From assembly GCA_031285115.1 (NCBI GenBank), contig JAITWU010000170.1:1-5753 (forward strand): a stretch of DNA of 5,753 nucleotides. Reading direction: 5' to 3'. A model generated the notes under the pieces. That model saw nothing but the letters and a program-made list of their open reading frames with translations. It searched no databases and was not told the origin of the DNA. Within the stretch, counting starts at the first letter, position 1. Every line of letters begins with the position of its first letter. Source of the DNA: Azonexus sp. GTDB taxonomy: Bacteria > Pseudomonadota > Gammaproteobacteria > Burkholderiales > Rhodocyclaceae. The position numbers were made by a program, and so were the translations under genes. Below, piece by piece: positions 1-5,614 of this stretch.

Positions 1-99
1 GACGGCCCCGACGAGGTGCACTGCCGGACGGTGGCGCGTCTTGAAACGAGGAAATACGAGGGACGCCAGTACGCCGACATCAAGGCGTATTCAAAGTAA
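1..99 (+). CDS. Acyl-CoA dehydrogenase-like protein, C-terminal end (partial)
   Basis: The frame is open from the first base to a TAA at 97-99 and gives the last 32 residues of a protein whose start lies outside the window. The segment PDEVHCRTVARLETRKY resembles the extreme C-terminus of many acyl-CoA dehydrogenases, which often read roughly DEVHR..IARLEL.KY. That resemblance is recalled from the family and has not been searched. If correct, the enzyme would be an FAD-dependent dehydrogenase introducing an alpha,beta double bond into an acyl-CoA. It is co-oriented with the downstream dehydrogenase pair but separated from it by about 400 bp of repeats. It may therefore belong to the same catabolic cluster under separate transcription. 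The short length limits certainty. Confidence 0.6.
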   Translation, partial: DGPDEVHCRTVARLETRKYEGRQYADIKAYSK

Positions 100-172
100 G
101 GGCGGCGTGGCGTGGATAACCCGGACGGACGGCGGGACGCATGTTGGACTCCCGTCTGCGCCGGTGTGACCA

Positions 173-415
173 GGGCAATCGCATGAATGGTTTTGGCATT
201 TATTGGTTGGCGGCAGTGCTTCTCGCTTGCCGCAAAAAGCCCCTCTCCGGGGTTCGCCCTGCATGGCGAACCCGCTCCGGCGGCGAGAAAGCAGTGCTTT
301 CTCGAAACCCCGCCGTTCGCCCCCTGGCGGAAGAGGGGGAAATGACCGGAATCGCTCTTTTAACCGCTTCACCCTCTCCCCCAACCCCTCTCCCGTCAAG
401 GGAGAGGGGAGTATC
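173..415 (-). repeat. Composite intergenic repeat, copy 1 (inverted relative to copy 2)
   Basis: This fills most of the gap before the operon and is the reverse complement of a repeat found after the operon at 5057-5239. Two blocks align well: 341-415 with 5057-5131 (69 of 75 bases identical) and 173-201 with 5211-5239 (27 of 29). The middle differs and is about 60 bp longer here. It contains several hairpins: arms 250-258/265-273 with a 6-base loop; arms 284-293/295-304, nearly a perfect palindrome; and arms 385-394/400-409 with a 5-base loop, of CCCCTCTCCC type. No gene is credible here. Frames crossing it are low-complexity and driven by the repeats. It behaves like a REP- or MITE-like dispersed intergenic element. 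Confidence 0.85.
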
Positions 416-438
416 TCCTTCCTGGCGGGCGGCTGATT

Positions 439-453
439 ATTGGCCCGGCCAAT
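439..453. promoter_or_regulatory. 15-bp operator-like palindrome upstream of the operon
   Basis: ATTGGCC-C-GGCCAAT is a perfect inverted repeat with 7-bp arms around one central base. It lies outside the REP-like repeat and ends about 50 bp before the chosen start of the first operon gene. Size, symmetry and position fit a binding site for a dimeric repressor, such as the TetR-type regulators common beside acyl-CoA catabolic operons. No regulator gene is in the window and no convincing -35/-10 pair was recognised, so the role is inferred from position alone. Confidence 0.4.
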
Positions 454-487
454 TCGACGCAACATTCCACGCAACATTCGACGCAAC
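452..487 (+). repeat. Three tandem 12-bp repeats in the 5' leader
   Basis: The unit ATTCSACGCAAC occurs three times head to tail (452-463, 464-475, 476-487). Only the fifth base varies: G in the first and third units, C in the second. The array begins inside the palindrome's right arm and ends 15 bp before the ATG at 503. If translated from an upstream ATG at 440 it would give a repetitive Arg/Asn-rich extension unlike any acyl-CoA dehydrogenase N-terminus, so it is treated as leader DNA. It may bind a regulator or be slippage-prone. Neither is shown. Confidence 0.75.
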
Positions 488-502
488 CCGAGACGCTCAA
501 TC

Positions 503-1699
503 ATGACGATGCAACTTGCCCGCGAACGGGCGCGAAAGCTCAAGGCGGATGTCATCCGTTTTTGCGAACGCGACATGCCCGCCGATCTGCTCGACAAATC
601 CCGCCGCCATCAGGTTTTGCACAAGGATGACTATGTGCGCTGGATGCAGCTTTTGCATGGCCAGGGCTGGGCCGTCGCCCACTGGCCGTCCGAACTCGGC
701 GGCCTCGGCTGGTCGCCGCTGGAACGCTTCGCCTTCGAGGATCAACTGGCGCGGCTGGGCTGTCCGTGGATCATTCCCTTTGGCGTCAAATATGTCGGGC
801 CGGTGATTTACACCTACGGCTCGGCGGCGCAGAAACAGCGTTTTCTGCCGCGCATTGCGACGACCGAGGATTTCTGGGCGCAGGGCTATTCCGAGCCGGG
901 GGCCGGTTCCGACCTCGCCAGCCTGCGCACCGCCGCCGTCCGCGATGGCGACCATTACGTGGTCAATGGTCAAAAAGTGTGGACCACCTACGCCCAATGG
1001 GCCGACTGGATGTTTTGCCTGGTTCGCACCGACCGCGAGGCGCGGCCACAGAGCGGCATTTCCTTTCTGCTCGTTGATATGCGGAGTCCCGGCGTCACTG
1101 TCAAGCCGATTCCAACCATGGACGGCTACACCCATGTGAACGAAGTGTGGCTGGAGAATGTGCGCGTACCGCTTGAAAATCTCGTCGGCGAAGAAGGCGC
1201 GGGCTGGACTTACGCCAAATTTCTGCTGAAGAACGAAAGAACCGCCGGGGCCATCGTCGGCATGGCTTGGCACGCCCTGCATCGGTTGAAGGAACTGGCG
1301 GCAGAAGTGGGGCCGGACGGCAAGCGGCCAATCGACCAGCCTTTGCTGCGCAACCGCATCGGCGAATTTGAACTCAGTTTTCTCGCCCTCGAAGAAGCCG
1401 CTTATCAGGCGGTGGAAGCCATGATGACCGGCGCGGAAAACGGCGGCGAAGCCTCGCTCATCAAAATTCGCGGCACCGAGCTGTATCAGGAAATCGCCCA
1501 GGCCACGGTCGAAGTCCTTGGCCCGGCGGGCATTGCCTGGGATGTCGAAGCCTTGCACAGCGGCGGTCTGCCGCCGCTCGGCCCAAGTGATGCGGGCGGC
1601 ATTCTCAAAGACCATTTCTACAACCGGGCGGCCACCATTTTCGGCGGCGCTTCGGAAATCCAACGCAACATCATCGCCAAGGGAGTTCTCGGGCTATGA
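503..1699 (+). CDS. Acyl-CoA dehydrogenase, alpha-type subunit
   Basis: This 398-residue protein is a normal-length FAD-dependent acyl-CoA dehydrogenase that would oxidise an acyl-CoA to its 2,3-enoyl-CoA in the cytoplasm and pass electrons to ETF. The N-terminal helical domain (about 5-120) includes WPSELGGLGW. The beta domain carries the flavin/substrate motif YSEPGAGSDLAS (129-140) and VNGQKVWTTYAQ (154-165). The C-terminal helical domain ends in GGASEIQRNIIAKGVLGL. At the position where medium-chain enzymes have their catalytic Glu just before GT, this protein has Gly (F380-G381-G382). Glu245 in LLKNERT matches the alternative helix position used by isovaleryl-CoA dehydrogenase and by FadE26-type subunits. 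The ATG at 503 was chosen because the in-frame upstream ATG (440) would translate the 12-bp repeats; a weak GAGA lies upstream. The stop overlaps the next start by 4 bp. The specific substrate is unknown. Confidence 0.93.
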   Translation: MTMQLARERARKLKADVIRFCERDMPADLLDKSRRHQVLHKDDYVRWMQLLHGQGWAVAHWPSELGGLGWSPLERFAFEDQLARLGCPWIIPFGVKYVGPVIYTYGSAAQKQRFLPRIATTEDFWAQGYSEPGAGSDLASLRTAAVRDGDHYVVNGQKVWTTYAQWADWMFCLVRTDREARPQSGISFLLVDMRSPGVTVKPIPTMDGYTHVNEVWLENVRVPLENLVGEEGAGWTYAKFLLKNERTAGAIVGMAWHALHRLKELAAEVGPDGKRPIDQPLLRNRIGEFELSFLALEEAAYQAVEAMMTGAENGGEASLIKIRGTELYQEIAQATVEVLGPAGIAWDVEALHSGGLPPLGPSDAGGILKDHFYNRAATIFGGASEIQRNIIAKGVLGL

Positions 1700-2769
1700 G
1701 CACAGATCCGGAAATGATCGCTCTGTTGAGCGACAGCGCCCGGCGTTACGCCGCCGACCGCTACAACTTTCTGCAACGCCACGCCGTGTTGCAGGAAGGG
1801 CGCGGCTACAGCGAAAAAGCCTGGCAGGACTACGCCGAACTGGGCTGGCTGGCGCTGCGTCTGCCGGAAAGCGAGGGCGGGCTGGAGGCTGACGGCGCGG
1901 CCATCGGCGCGGTGATGGAAGTGGTCGGCAGCCATTTGCTCATGGAGCCGGTTCTCGCCAGCGCCATCGTCTGCGCCGGGCTGCTCGTCCGGCTGGCGAG
2001 CGCCGAACAACAAGCGCGGCTGCTGCCTGCGCTGGCCGATGGCTCGCTGAAACTGGCTTTTGCCGCCGAGGCGCTGACGCTCCGCGACAACCGGCTGAAC
2101 GGCGTGGCCGCGAGCGTACTCCACGGCGACATCGCCGATCAATTGATCGTCGTCGCCCGCGACGGGCAGGGCGCGCAGGACGCAGAGACGCTCTATCTGG
2201 TCGACGCCGGTTCGCCGGGCGTCGCGCGTCAGTCTTACCGTCTGGTCGATGGCCGTGGCGCGGCAATGCTGCGCTTTACCGAAGCGGCGGCGGAACGCCT
2301 CGGCGCGGGCGATGTCTGCGCCAAAACGGCGGTTGAAGCCGTCTGCGACGAGGCCGCTGTCGCCCTGTGCGCGGAAAACCTCGGCATCGTCAAAGCCTTG
2401 CTGGAGCGAACCTGCGAATACCTGAAAGTGCGCCAGCAGTTCGGTAAACCCATTGGCGTCAATCAAGCCCTGCAACACCGGGCGGCCGACATGTACCTGA
2501 TCCGCGAGGAAACCGCGGCGCTCACCAAAGCGGCGCAACGCGCGCTCGAATTGCCCGCGCCGGAGCGGGCGCGCATCGTCAGCGGGGCCAAGGCGTATAT
2601 CGCCCATGCGGCGCGGCGCGTCGCCAACGAGGCAATCCAGATGCACGGCGGCGTCGGCGTTACCGAGGAACTGGATGTCAGCCACTACTTCCGGCGTTTG
2701 ATGGTCAATGCCGAACTTTTCGGCAGCCGCGACCGGCACTTTGCCCGTTTCGTCGAGCGCAGCCTGTAA
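1696..2769 (+). CDS. Acyl-CoA dehydrogenase, beta-type partner subunit
   Basis: This 357-residue acyl-CoA dehydrogenase-fold protein is somewhat short for the family. Its ATG overlaps the upstream TGA (ATGA), which suggests translational coupling and equimolar production. The N-terminal helical domain shows LGWLALRLPESEGGL (49-63). The middle domain is degenerate: where the usual SEP..GSD flavin motif should be, it reads AAEALTLRDN (123-132). The C-terminal domain is well conserved, with YLKVRQQFGKPIGVNQALQH (242-261), which contains the RQxFGxPI signature, and QMHGGVGVTEE (315-325). This split matches the beta subunits of heterotetrameric alpha2beta2 dehydrogenases such as mycobacterial FadE27 or FadE29, encoded next to their alpha partners. 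I infer it pairs with the product of the preceding gene and may have little activity alone. Confidence 0.9.
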   Translation: MSTDPEMIALLSDSARRYAADRYNFLQRHAVLQEGRGYSEKAWQDYAELGWLALRLPESEGGLEADGAAIGAVMEVVGSHLLMEPVLASAIVCAGLLVRLASAEQQARLLPALADGSLKLAFAAEALTLRDNRLNGVAASVLHGDIADQLIVVARDGQGAQDAETLYLVDAGSPGVARQSYRLVDGRGAAMLRFTEAAAERLGAGDVCAKTAVEAVCDEAAVALCAENLGIVKALLERTCEYLKVRQQFGKPIGVNQALQHRAADMYLIREETAALTKAAQRALELPAPERARIVSGAKAYIAHAARRVANEAIQMHGGVGVTEELDVSHYFRRLMVNAELFGSRDRHFARFVERSL

Positions 2770-2793
2770 GCTCGCCTTGTCGCTGTCTGAAAA

Positions 2794-2797
2794 GGAG
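2794..2797 (+). promoter_or_regulatory. Shine-Dalgarno site fixing a GTG start
   Basis: AAAGGAG contains a strong GGAG core 8 bases before the GTG at 2806. No in-frame ATG lies close by; the next methionine is at residue 27, inside the conserved crotonase N-terminus. The site therefore supports GTG as initiator. Confidence 0.8.
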
Positions 2798-2805
2798 CCA
2801 GAAAA

Positions 2806-3600
2806 GTGAACGCCCCCGATGCCCCGGTGCTGTTGCAGCGCCACGGCGCAATTGCCGAAATCCAGCTCAACCGCCCGCCAGCCATGAATGCCGCCAACCG
2901 GGAACTGGCTGAAGCCTTTCTCGTCGCCTGCAAGGCCATTGCCGCCGACCAGAGCGTCCGCGCCGTGCTGCTGCGCGGCGCAGGCAAGGCGTTTATGAGC
3001 GGCGGCGACCTCGCCGGATTTCACGCCGACCCCGATCACGGCGAACAAATCGCCAACAGCCTGATCGAGCCGCTCAACGCCGCCGTCGCCATTCTTGCTG
3101 ATCTGCCCGCGCCGGTCGTCGCCAGCCTGCACGGCGCGGTCGCTGGGGCGGGCGTCAGTCTGGCGCTGGCCTGCGACCTCGCCATTGCCGCCGACAATGT
3201 GAAATTCAACCTGGCCTATGCGCGGATCGGGGCGAGTCCCGATGTCTCCGCCTCGTGGACGCTGCCGCGCGTCGTCGGGCTGAGGAAAGCGATGGAAATT
3301 GCCCTGCTGGCGGACAATTTCGACGCGGCGGAAGCCCTGCGTCTGGGCATCGTCAACCGCGTCGTCCCCGCCGCCGATCTGGCTACGGAAACGGATGCCC
3401 TGATGCAACGTTTGGCGAACGGCCCGACGCTTTCCTACGGCGCGATCAAAAAACTGTTGCGCGCTTCCTCGGAACGCGGCTTGCGCGAACAGATGGAAGC
3501 CGAACGCCTCGCCTTTGTCGGCTGCGCGAACACCGCTGATTTCCGCGAAGGCGTCGCCGCCTTTTACGAAAAACGCCCGGCCCGTTTCAGCGGCGCGTAA
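2806..3600 (+). CDS. Enoyl-CoA hydratase/isomerase family protein, PaaG-like
   Basis: This is a crotonase-fold protein of 264 residues, full length for the family. The oxyanion-hole segments are FMSGGDLAGF (63-72) and HGAVAGAGVSLALACD (109-124). The later part, LAYARIGASPDVSASWTLPR (136-155) and the C-terminal DFREGVAAFYEKRPARFSG, resembles PaaG-type isomerases. Both catalytic glutamates of classical enoyl-CoA hydratase appear to be missing: the Glu144 position (rat enzyme numbering) is Ser118 and the Glu164 position is Tyr138. Asp146 in the SPD motif is kept, at the position of the acidic residue of PaaG-like isomerases. Double-bond isomerisation, or a different hydratase or lyase reaction, is thus more likely than ordinary crotonyl-CoA hydration. 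It starts with GTG after a good ribosome site, 36 bp behind the dehydrogenase pair, and should act on their product. Confidence 0.9.
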   Translation: MNAPDAPVLLQRHGAIAEIQLNRPPAMNAANRELAEAFLVACKAIAADQSVRAVLLRGAGKAFMSGGDLAGFHADPDHGEQIANSLIEPLNAAVAILADLPAPVVASLHGAVAGAGVSLALACDLAIAADNVKFNLAYARIGASPDVSASWTLPRVVGLRKAMEIALLADNFDAAEALRLGIVNRVVPAADLATETDALMQRLANGPTLSYGAIKKLLRASSERGLREQMEAERLAFVGCANTADFREGVAAFYEKRPARFSGA

Positions 3601-3624
3601 TCCCCGATACCGCCAACGCCGCCG

Positions 3625-4485
3625 ATGCGCACGACGCAATTTACCGGACACGACGGCCTGCCGCTGGTTGCCGACATCCTCGGCGACCCCGCGCGGCCGC
3701 CCGTGATTCTCCTGCACGGCGGCGGCCAGACGCGCTTTGCCTGGGGCGATACGGCGCGGGGCCTGGTCGATAGCGGCTTTTACGTTGTTTCCCTCGATCT
3801 GCGCGGGCATGGCGACAGCGGCTGGGCCGATGATGGCGCTTACGGCATCGAAAACTATGTCAGTGACTTGAAAGCCATTTGCGCCACCTTGCCGCAAGCG
3901 CCCGCGCTCATCGGCGCTTCGCTGGGCGGCATCACCTCGCTGCTGGCGGTGGGCGAAAGCGCGACGCCCGTCGCCACGGCGCTGGTGCTGGTCGATGTCG
4001 CGCCCCGCATCAACCAGGCCGGGTCAGACAACATCAAGCGTTTCATGCGCAGCGCCCCCAACGGCTTTGCTTCACTGGAAGAAGCCGCCGACGCAATCGC
4101 CCAATACCTGCCGCACCGCCCCCGCCCGAACGATCTTTCCGGCTTGCGCAAAAATCTGCGCCCCGGCCCCGATGGCCGTTTTCGCTGGCATTGGGACCCC
4201 AAGGTGCTGGAAGGCAATGTCGGCACGCTCTCTGAAGCCTATGAGCGGCTGGCGGCGGCCGCCCGCAATATCCGCATTCCGGCGCTGCTCGTGCGCGGCG
4301 GCAGAAGCGACGTGGTCACCGATGACAGCGTGCGCGATTTTCTCGATCTGATTCCGGCGGCGGAATATCAGTCCATCCCCGGCGCTCACCACATGGTGGC
4401 GGGCGACCGCAACACCGCTTTCAGCGCCGCCGTCATTGATTTCATCCAGCGCCGGGCGTCCGCCCCGGCCCGTGTTTCATCCTGA
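3625..4485 (+). CDS. Alpha/beta hydrolase
   Basis: This 286-residue alpha/beta-hydrolase-fold enzyme has a complete apparent catalytic triad. VILLHGGGQT (27-36) holds the HG oxyanion motif. SLDLRGHGDSG (56-66) is the typical strand and turn after it. GASLGG (97-102) is the nucleophile elbow with Ser99. Asp229 follows strand 7 (LLVRGGRSD). His256 in GAHHMVAGDRN is the likely catalytic histidine, with His255 as alternative. A cap region of about 130-215 is rich in Pro and Arg. There is no signal peptide, so it should be cytoplasmic. It starts 24 bp after the crotonase gene. No clear Shine-Dalgarno is visible, so it may depend on coupling or reinitiation. Plausible roles are a thioesterase, an esterase or a C-C bond hydrolase in the same pathway; the motifs do not decide between them. 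Confidence 0.9.
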   Translation: MRTTQFTGHDGLPLVADILGDPARPPVILLHGGGQTRFAWGDTARGLVDSGFYVVSLDLRGHGDSGWADDGAYGIENYVSDLKAICATLPQAPALIGASLGGITSLLAVGESATPVATALVLVDVAPRINQAGSDNIKRFMRSAPNGFASLEEAADAIAQYLPHRPRPNDLSGLRKNLRPGPDGRFRWHWDPKVLEGNVGTLSEAYERLAAAARNIRIPALLVRGGRSDVVTDDSVRDFLDLIPAAEYQSIPGAHHMVAGDRNTAFSAAVIDFIQRRASAPARVSS

Positions 4486-4491
4486 CCAGCG

Positions 4492-4496
4492 AAAGG
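4492..4496 (+). promoter_or_regulatory. Shine-Dalgarno site fixing the SRPBCC start
   Basis: AAAGG ends 8 bases before the ATG at 4505. This favours 4505 over the in-frame ATG at 4436, which would overlap the hydrolase gene by 50 bp and add 23 residues not expected in the fold. Confidence 0.65.
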
Positions 4497-4504
4497 CGAA
4501 AAGC

Positions 4505-4957
4505 ATGTTGCACACCATTTCCATCAGCCACGATTACGCCGCTGCACCGGCAATCATCTGGGACATCTTGCAGGATTTCGGCCACATCGAACGCTGGTGG
4601 CCGACCGACGATCCCGCCGTGCAAATCGAGCGGGTCGATGTCGTCGGCAAGGGCTTCGGCATGATCCGGCACATCTACAACAAAGGCTATCCCGACCCGG
4701 TCAGCGAGCGCCTGGAATTTCTCGACCCGGAAACGCTCACCTGGCGGCTCAACATGGTCGGCAACTCGCCGATGGAAATTACCTATTACCAGGCCACAGG
4801 TCGTCTCGAAGCCCTGCCGGGCGGCCACTGCCGCCAGCACTACCGCAGCGAGTTCCTGACCAAAACGGGCAAACCGGACGAGGCCGAAGCCTGGCTGCGC
4901 ATGGCCTACGTCCTGATGTTCAAAGGCATCGCCGCCGCCGCTGCCGCCGGGCGTTAG
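4505..4957 (+). CDS. SRPBCC family protein (polyketide cyclase/dehydrase-like)
   Basis: This 150-residue protein has the sequence pattern of the START/Bet v1-like (SRPBCC) fold, probably the polyketide cyclase/dehydrase 2 group. A first strand TISISHDYAA (4-13) leads to a helix with the pattern APxxIWDILQDFGHIERWWP (14-33). Then come the strands IERVDVVGKGFGMIRHI (41-57) and SERLEFLDPETLTWRL (67-82), and a long C-terminal helix (about 125-150) ending in an alanine run. Such proteins enclose a deep hydrophobic cavity and bind or transform lipids, aromatics or polyketides. No catalytic residues can be assigned. It starts 19 bp after the hydrolase stop and is probably last in the operon. Binding or isomerising a hydrophobic pathway intermediate is an inference from context. 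Its TAG lies within a repeated TTAGAG motif. Confidence 0.85.
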   Translation: MLHTISISHDYAAAPAIIWDILQDFGHIERWWPTDDPAVQIERVDVVGKGFGMIRHIYNKGYPDPVSERLEFLDPETLTWRLNMVGNSPMEITYYQATGRLEALPGGHCRQHYRSEFLTKTGKPDEAEAWLRMAYVLMFKGIAAAAAAGR

Positions 4958-4983
4958 AGCGGTTTCGTTTGACATGCTCACAG
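4954..4983 (+). repeat. TTAGAG-type repeat at the end of the operon
   Basis: The sequence beginning TTAGAGCGGTTTCGTTTGA and continuing with CATGCTCACAG closely matches the start of the right inverted-repeat arm at 5611, which begins TTAGAGTGGTTTTTGTTTAA. The left arm holds the same motif on the - strand (ending at 5345). The motif supplies the stop codon of the SRPBCC gene. It looks like a partial third copy of one end of the 73-bp repeat. Confidence 0.6.
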
Positions 4984-5056
4984 ACGAATGTTGGCGCAGC
5001 CCCATCCGCTTCTCCCCTCAGGGCAATCGCCTGAATCGACATGGTCGACAGCGTTC

Positions 5057-5239
5057 GATACTCCCCTCTCCCTTGATGGGAGAGGGGCCGGGGGAGAGGG
5101 TGAAGCGATGAAAAGAGCGCTTCCGGTCATTCTCCCCCTCTCCCCAACCCCTCTCCCGCGAGGGGAGAGGGGCTTTTGGCGGCAGCCGGAAACGATTATT
5201 GCCATTGAGCAAATGCCAAAAGCATTTATGCGATTGCCC
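5057..5239 (+). repeat. Composite intergenic repeat, copy 2
   Basis: This is the counterpart of 173-415 in the opposite orientation, matching over the first 75 bases and the last 29. It contains a hairpin with arms 5063-5072/5078-5087 and loop TTGAT, and a second with arms 5148-5157/5163-5172. Its final GCGATTGCCC (5230-5239) is the exact reverse complement of GGGCAATCGC at 5021-5030. The unit could thus be viewed as bounded by a 10-bp inverted repeat from 5021 to 5239. Frames reading through it yield only low-complexity Pro/Leu/Gly/Arg peptides, and no gene is supported. Confidence 0.85.
5148..5177 (+). terminator. Possible intrinsic terminator within repeat copy 2
   Basis: A perfect 10-bp GC-rich stem (5148-5157 with 5163-5172, loop GCGAG) is followed by CTTTT. 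It is the only hairpin plus T-run downstream of the operon and could end its transcription. The T-run is only four bases, and the hairpin is part of a dispersed repeat, so its role is uncertain. Confidence 0.3.
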
Positions 5240-5248
5240 AGCCTCTCT

Positions 5249-5270
5249 CCTCTCCCGCAAGCGGGAGAGG
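5249..5270. repeat. REP-like hairpin beside the inverted-repeat unit
   Basis: CCTCTCCCGC (5249-5258) pairs perfectly with GCGGGAGAGG (5261-5270) across a two-base AA gap. It belongs to the same CTCTCCC family as the other hairpins but lies just outside copy 2 and directly before the left 73-bp arm. Confidence 0.7.
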
Positions 5271-5272
5271 GA

Positions 5273-5345
5273 CGATCGGTTCGCGCTCACGGCAAGGAAG
5301 CAGGAGACGTTTGTGCTGTGCATGACCAAACAAAAACCACGCTAA
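5273..5345 (+). repeat. 73-bp inverted repeat, left arm
   Basis: This pairs with the reverse complement of 5611-5683 without gaps: 66 of 73 bases match and six of the seven differences are transitions. The longest exact runs are 17 bp (around GTTTGTGCTGTGCATGA) and 14 bp (GTTCGCGCTCACGG). It ends 8 bp before the ATG of the cysteine-rich ORF. The arms could be the ends of a small transposable unit, or two copies of a dispersed repeat that landed in opposite orientation. Confidence 0.9.
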
Positions 5346-5353
5346 AGCAATAA

Positions 5354-5614
5354 ATGACCGCCCGGATAGCGCAGGCCGAATCGGCAAACCTCGCCCTGTG
5401 TCCGCTGATTCCGGGCCGGACGCAGGATCTTTGCCCGCCCAACTGCCGTGGCTGCGCGGCGGCGGATAACCGCCAAAGCCGCGCCAGCGATCTTTCAGCG
5501 GTCTGTCCGCGCGTGCCGCAACGCCTGAAATACACCTGTTCCGGGCAATGTCCCGGCTGCTATGCGCCACAAGAGATGACGGCGCTTTCCGGATTTTCGC
5601 CCGCGCGGGCTTAG
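5354..5614 (+). CDS. Small cysteine-rich protein with two CX10CX3CX2C motifs (putative)
   Basis: This 86-residue ORF has eight cysteines, all in two similar blocks: Cys16, 27, 31, 34 and Cys51, 62, 66, 69. Both blocks have exactly the spacing CX10CX3CX2C. They also share Pro after the first Cys, Pro at +4, Arg at +6 and Gly before the last Cys (8 of 19 positions identical). The DNA of the two blocks has diverged more freely, including in Cys codons, which argues for selection on a protein. The pattern suggests two four-cysteine metal sites, zinc or Fe-S. I recognise no family. An in-frame TAA sits directly before the ATG, so the start cannot be earlier, and no good Shine-Dalgarno is seen. It lies almost wholly between the 73-bp inverted repeats, and its TAG comes from the right arm. 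There is no signal peptide or membrane segment. Confidence 0.42.
   Translation: MTARIAQAESANLALCPLIPGRTQDLCPPNCRGCAAADNRQSRASDLSAVCPRVPQRLKYTCSGQCPGCYAPQEMTALSGFSPARA

Noticed and set aside
440..502. An N-terminal extension of the first dehydrogenase from the ATG at 440
   Set aside because: It would translate the palindrome and the 12-bp repeats into a repetitive Arg/Asn/Ile string. The family N-terminus aligns from about residue 4 after the ATG at 503.
497..1663. A 388-codon - strand frame opposite the first dehydrogenase
   Set aside because: It is antisense to a well-supported acyl-CoA dehydrogenase, and its translation shows no recognisable motif.
1618..3897. A 759-codon open frame on the - strand opposite the operon
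   Set aside because: It runs antisense through the second dehydrogenase and the crotonase gene, and into the ends of the first dehydrogenase and the hydrolase genes, all of which have clear family motifs. Its Arg/Ala/Gln/Gly-rich product shows no domain. Long antisense frames are expected in GC-rich coding DNA.
4436..4504. An earlier ATG for the SRPBCC gene at 4436
   Set aside because: It overlaps the hydrolase end by 50 bp. The better-spaced AAAGG and the fold's first strand both point to 4505.
5057..5271. A CRISPR-like array suggested by recurrent CCCCTCTCCC/GGGAGAGGGG units
   Set aside because: The units are inverted hairpins with irregular spacing and no unique spacers of constant length, so this is REP-type DNA.
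5319..5342. A seven-codon leader peptide starting at the ATG at 5319 after GGAG
   Set aside because: It lies wholly inside the 73-bp arm. The mirrored ATG in the right arm is followed two codons later by a stop (ATG ATT AAA versus a different context), and no conserved regulatory codons are present. The GGAG spacing is also long.
4988..5353. An open + strand frame through the repeats after the operon
   Set aside because: It reads straight through composite repeat copy 2 and the left inverted-repeat arm, giving low-complexity peptide with no domain.
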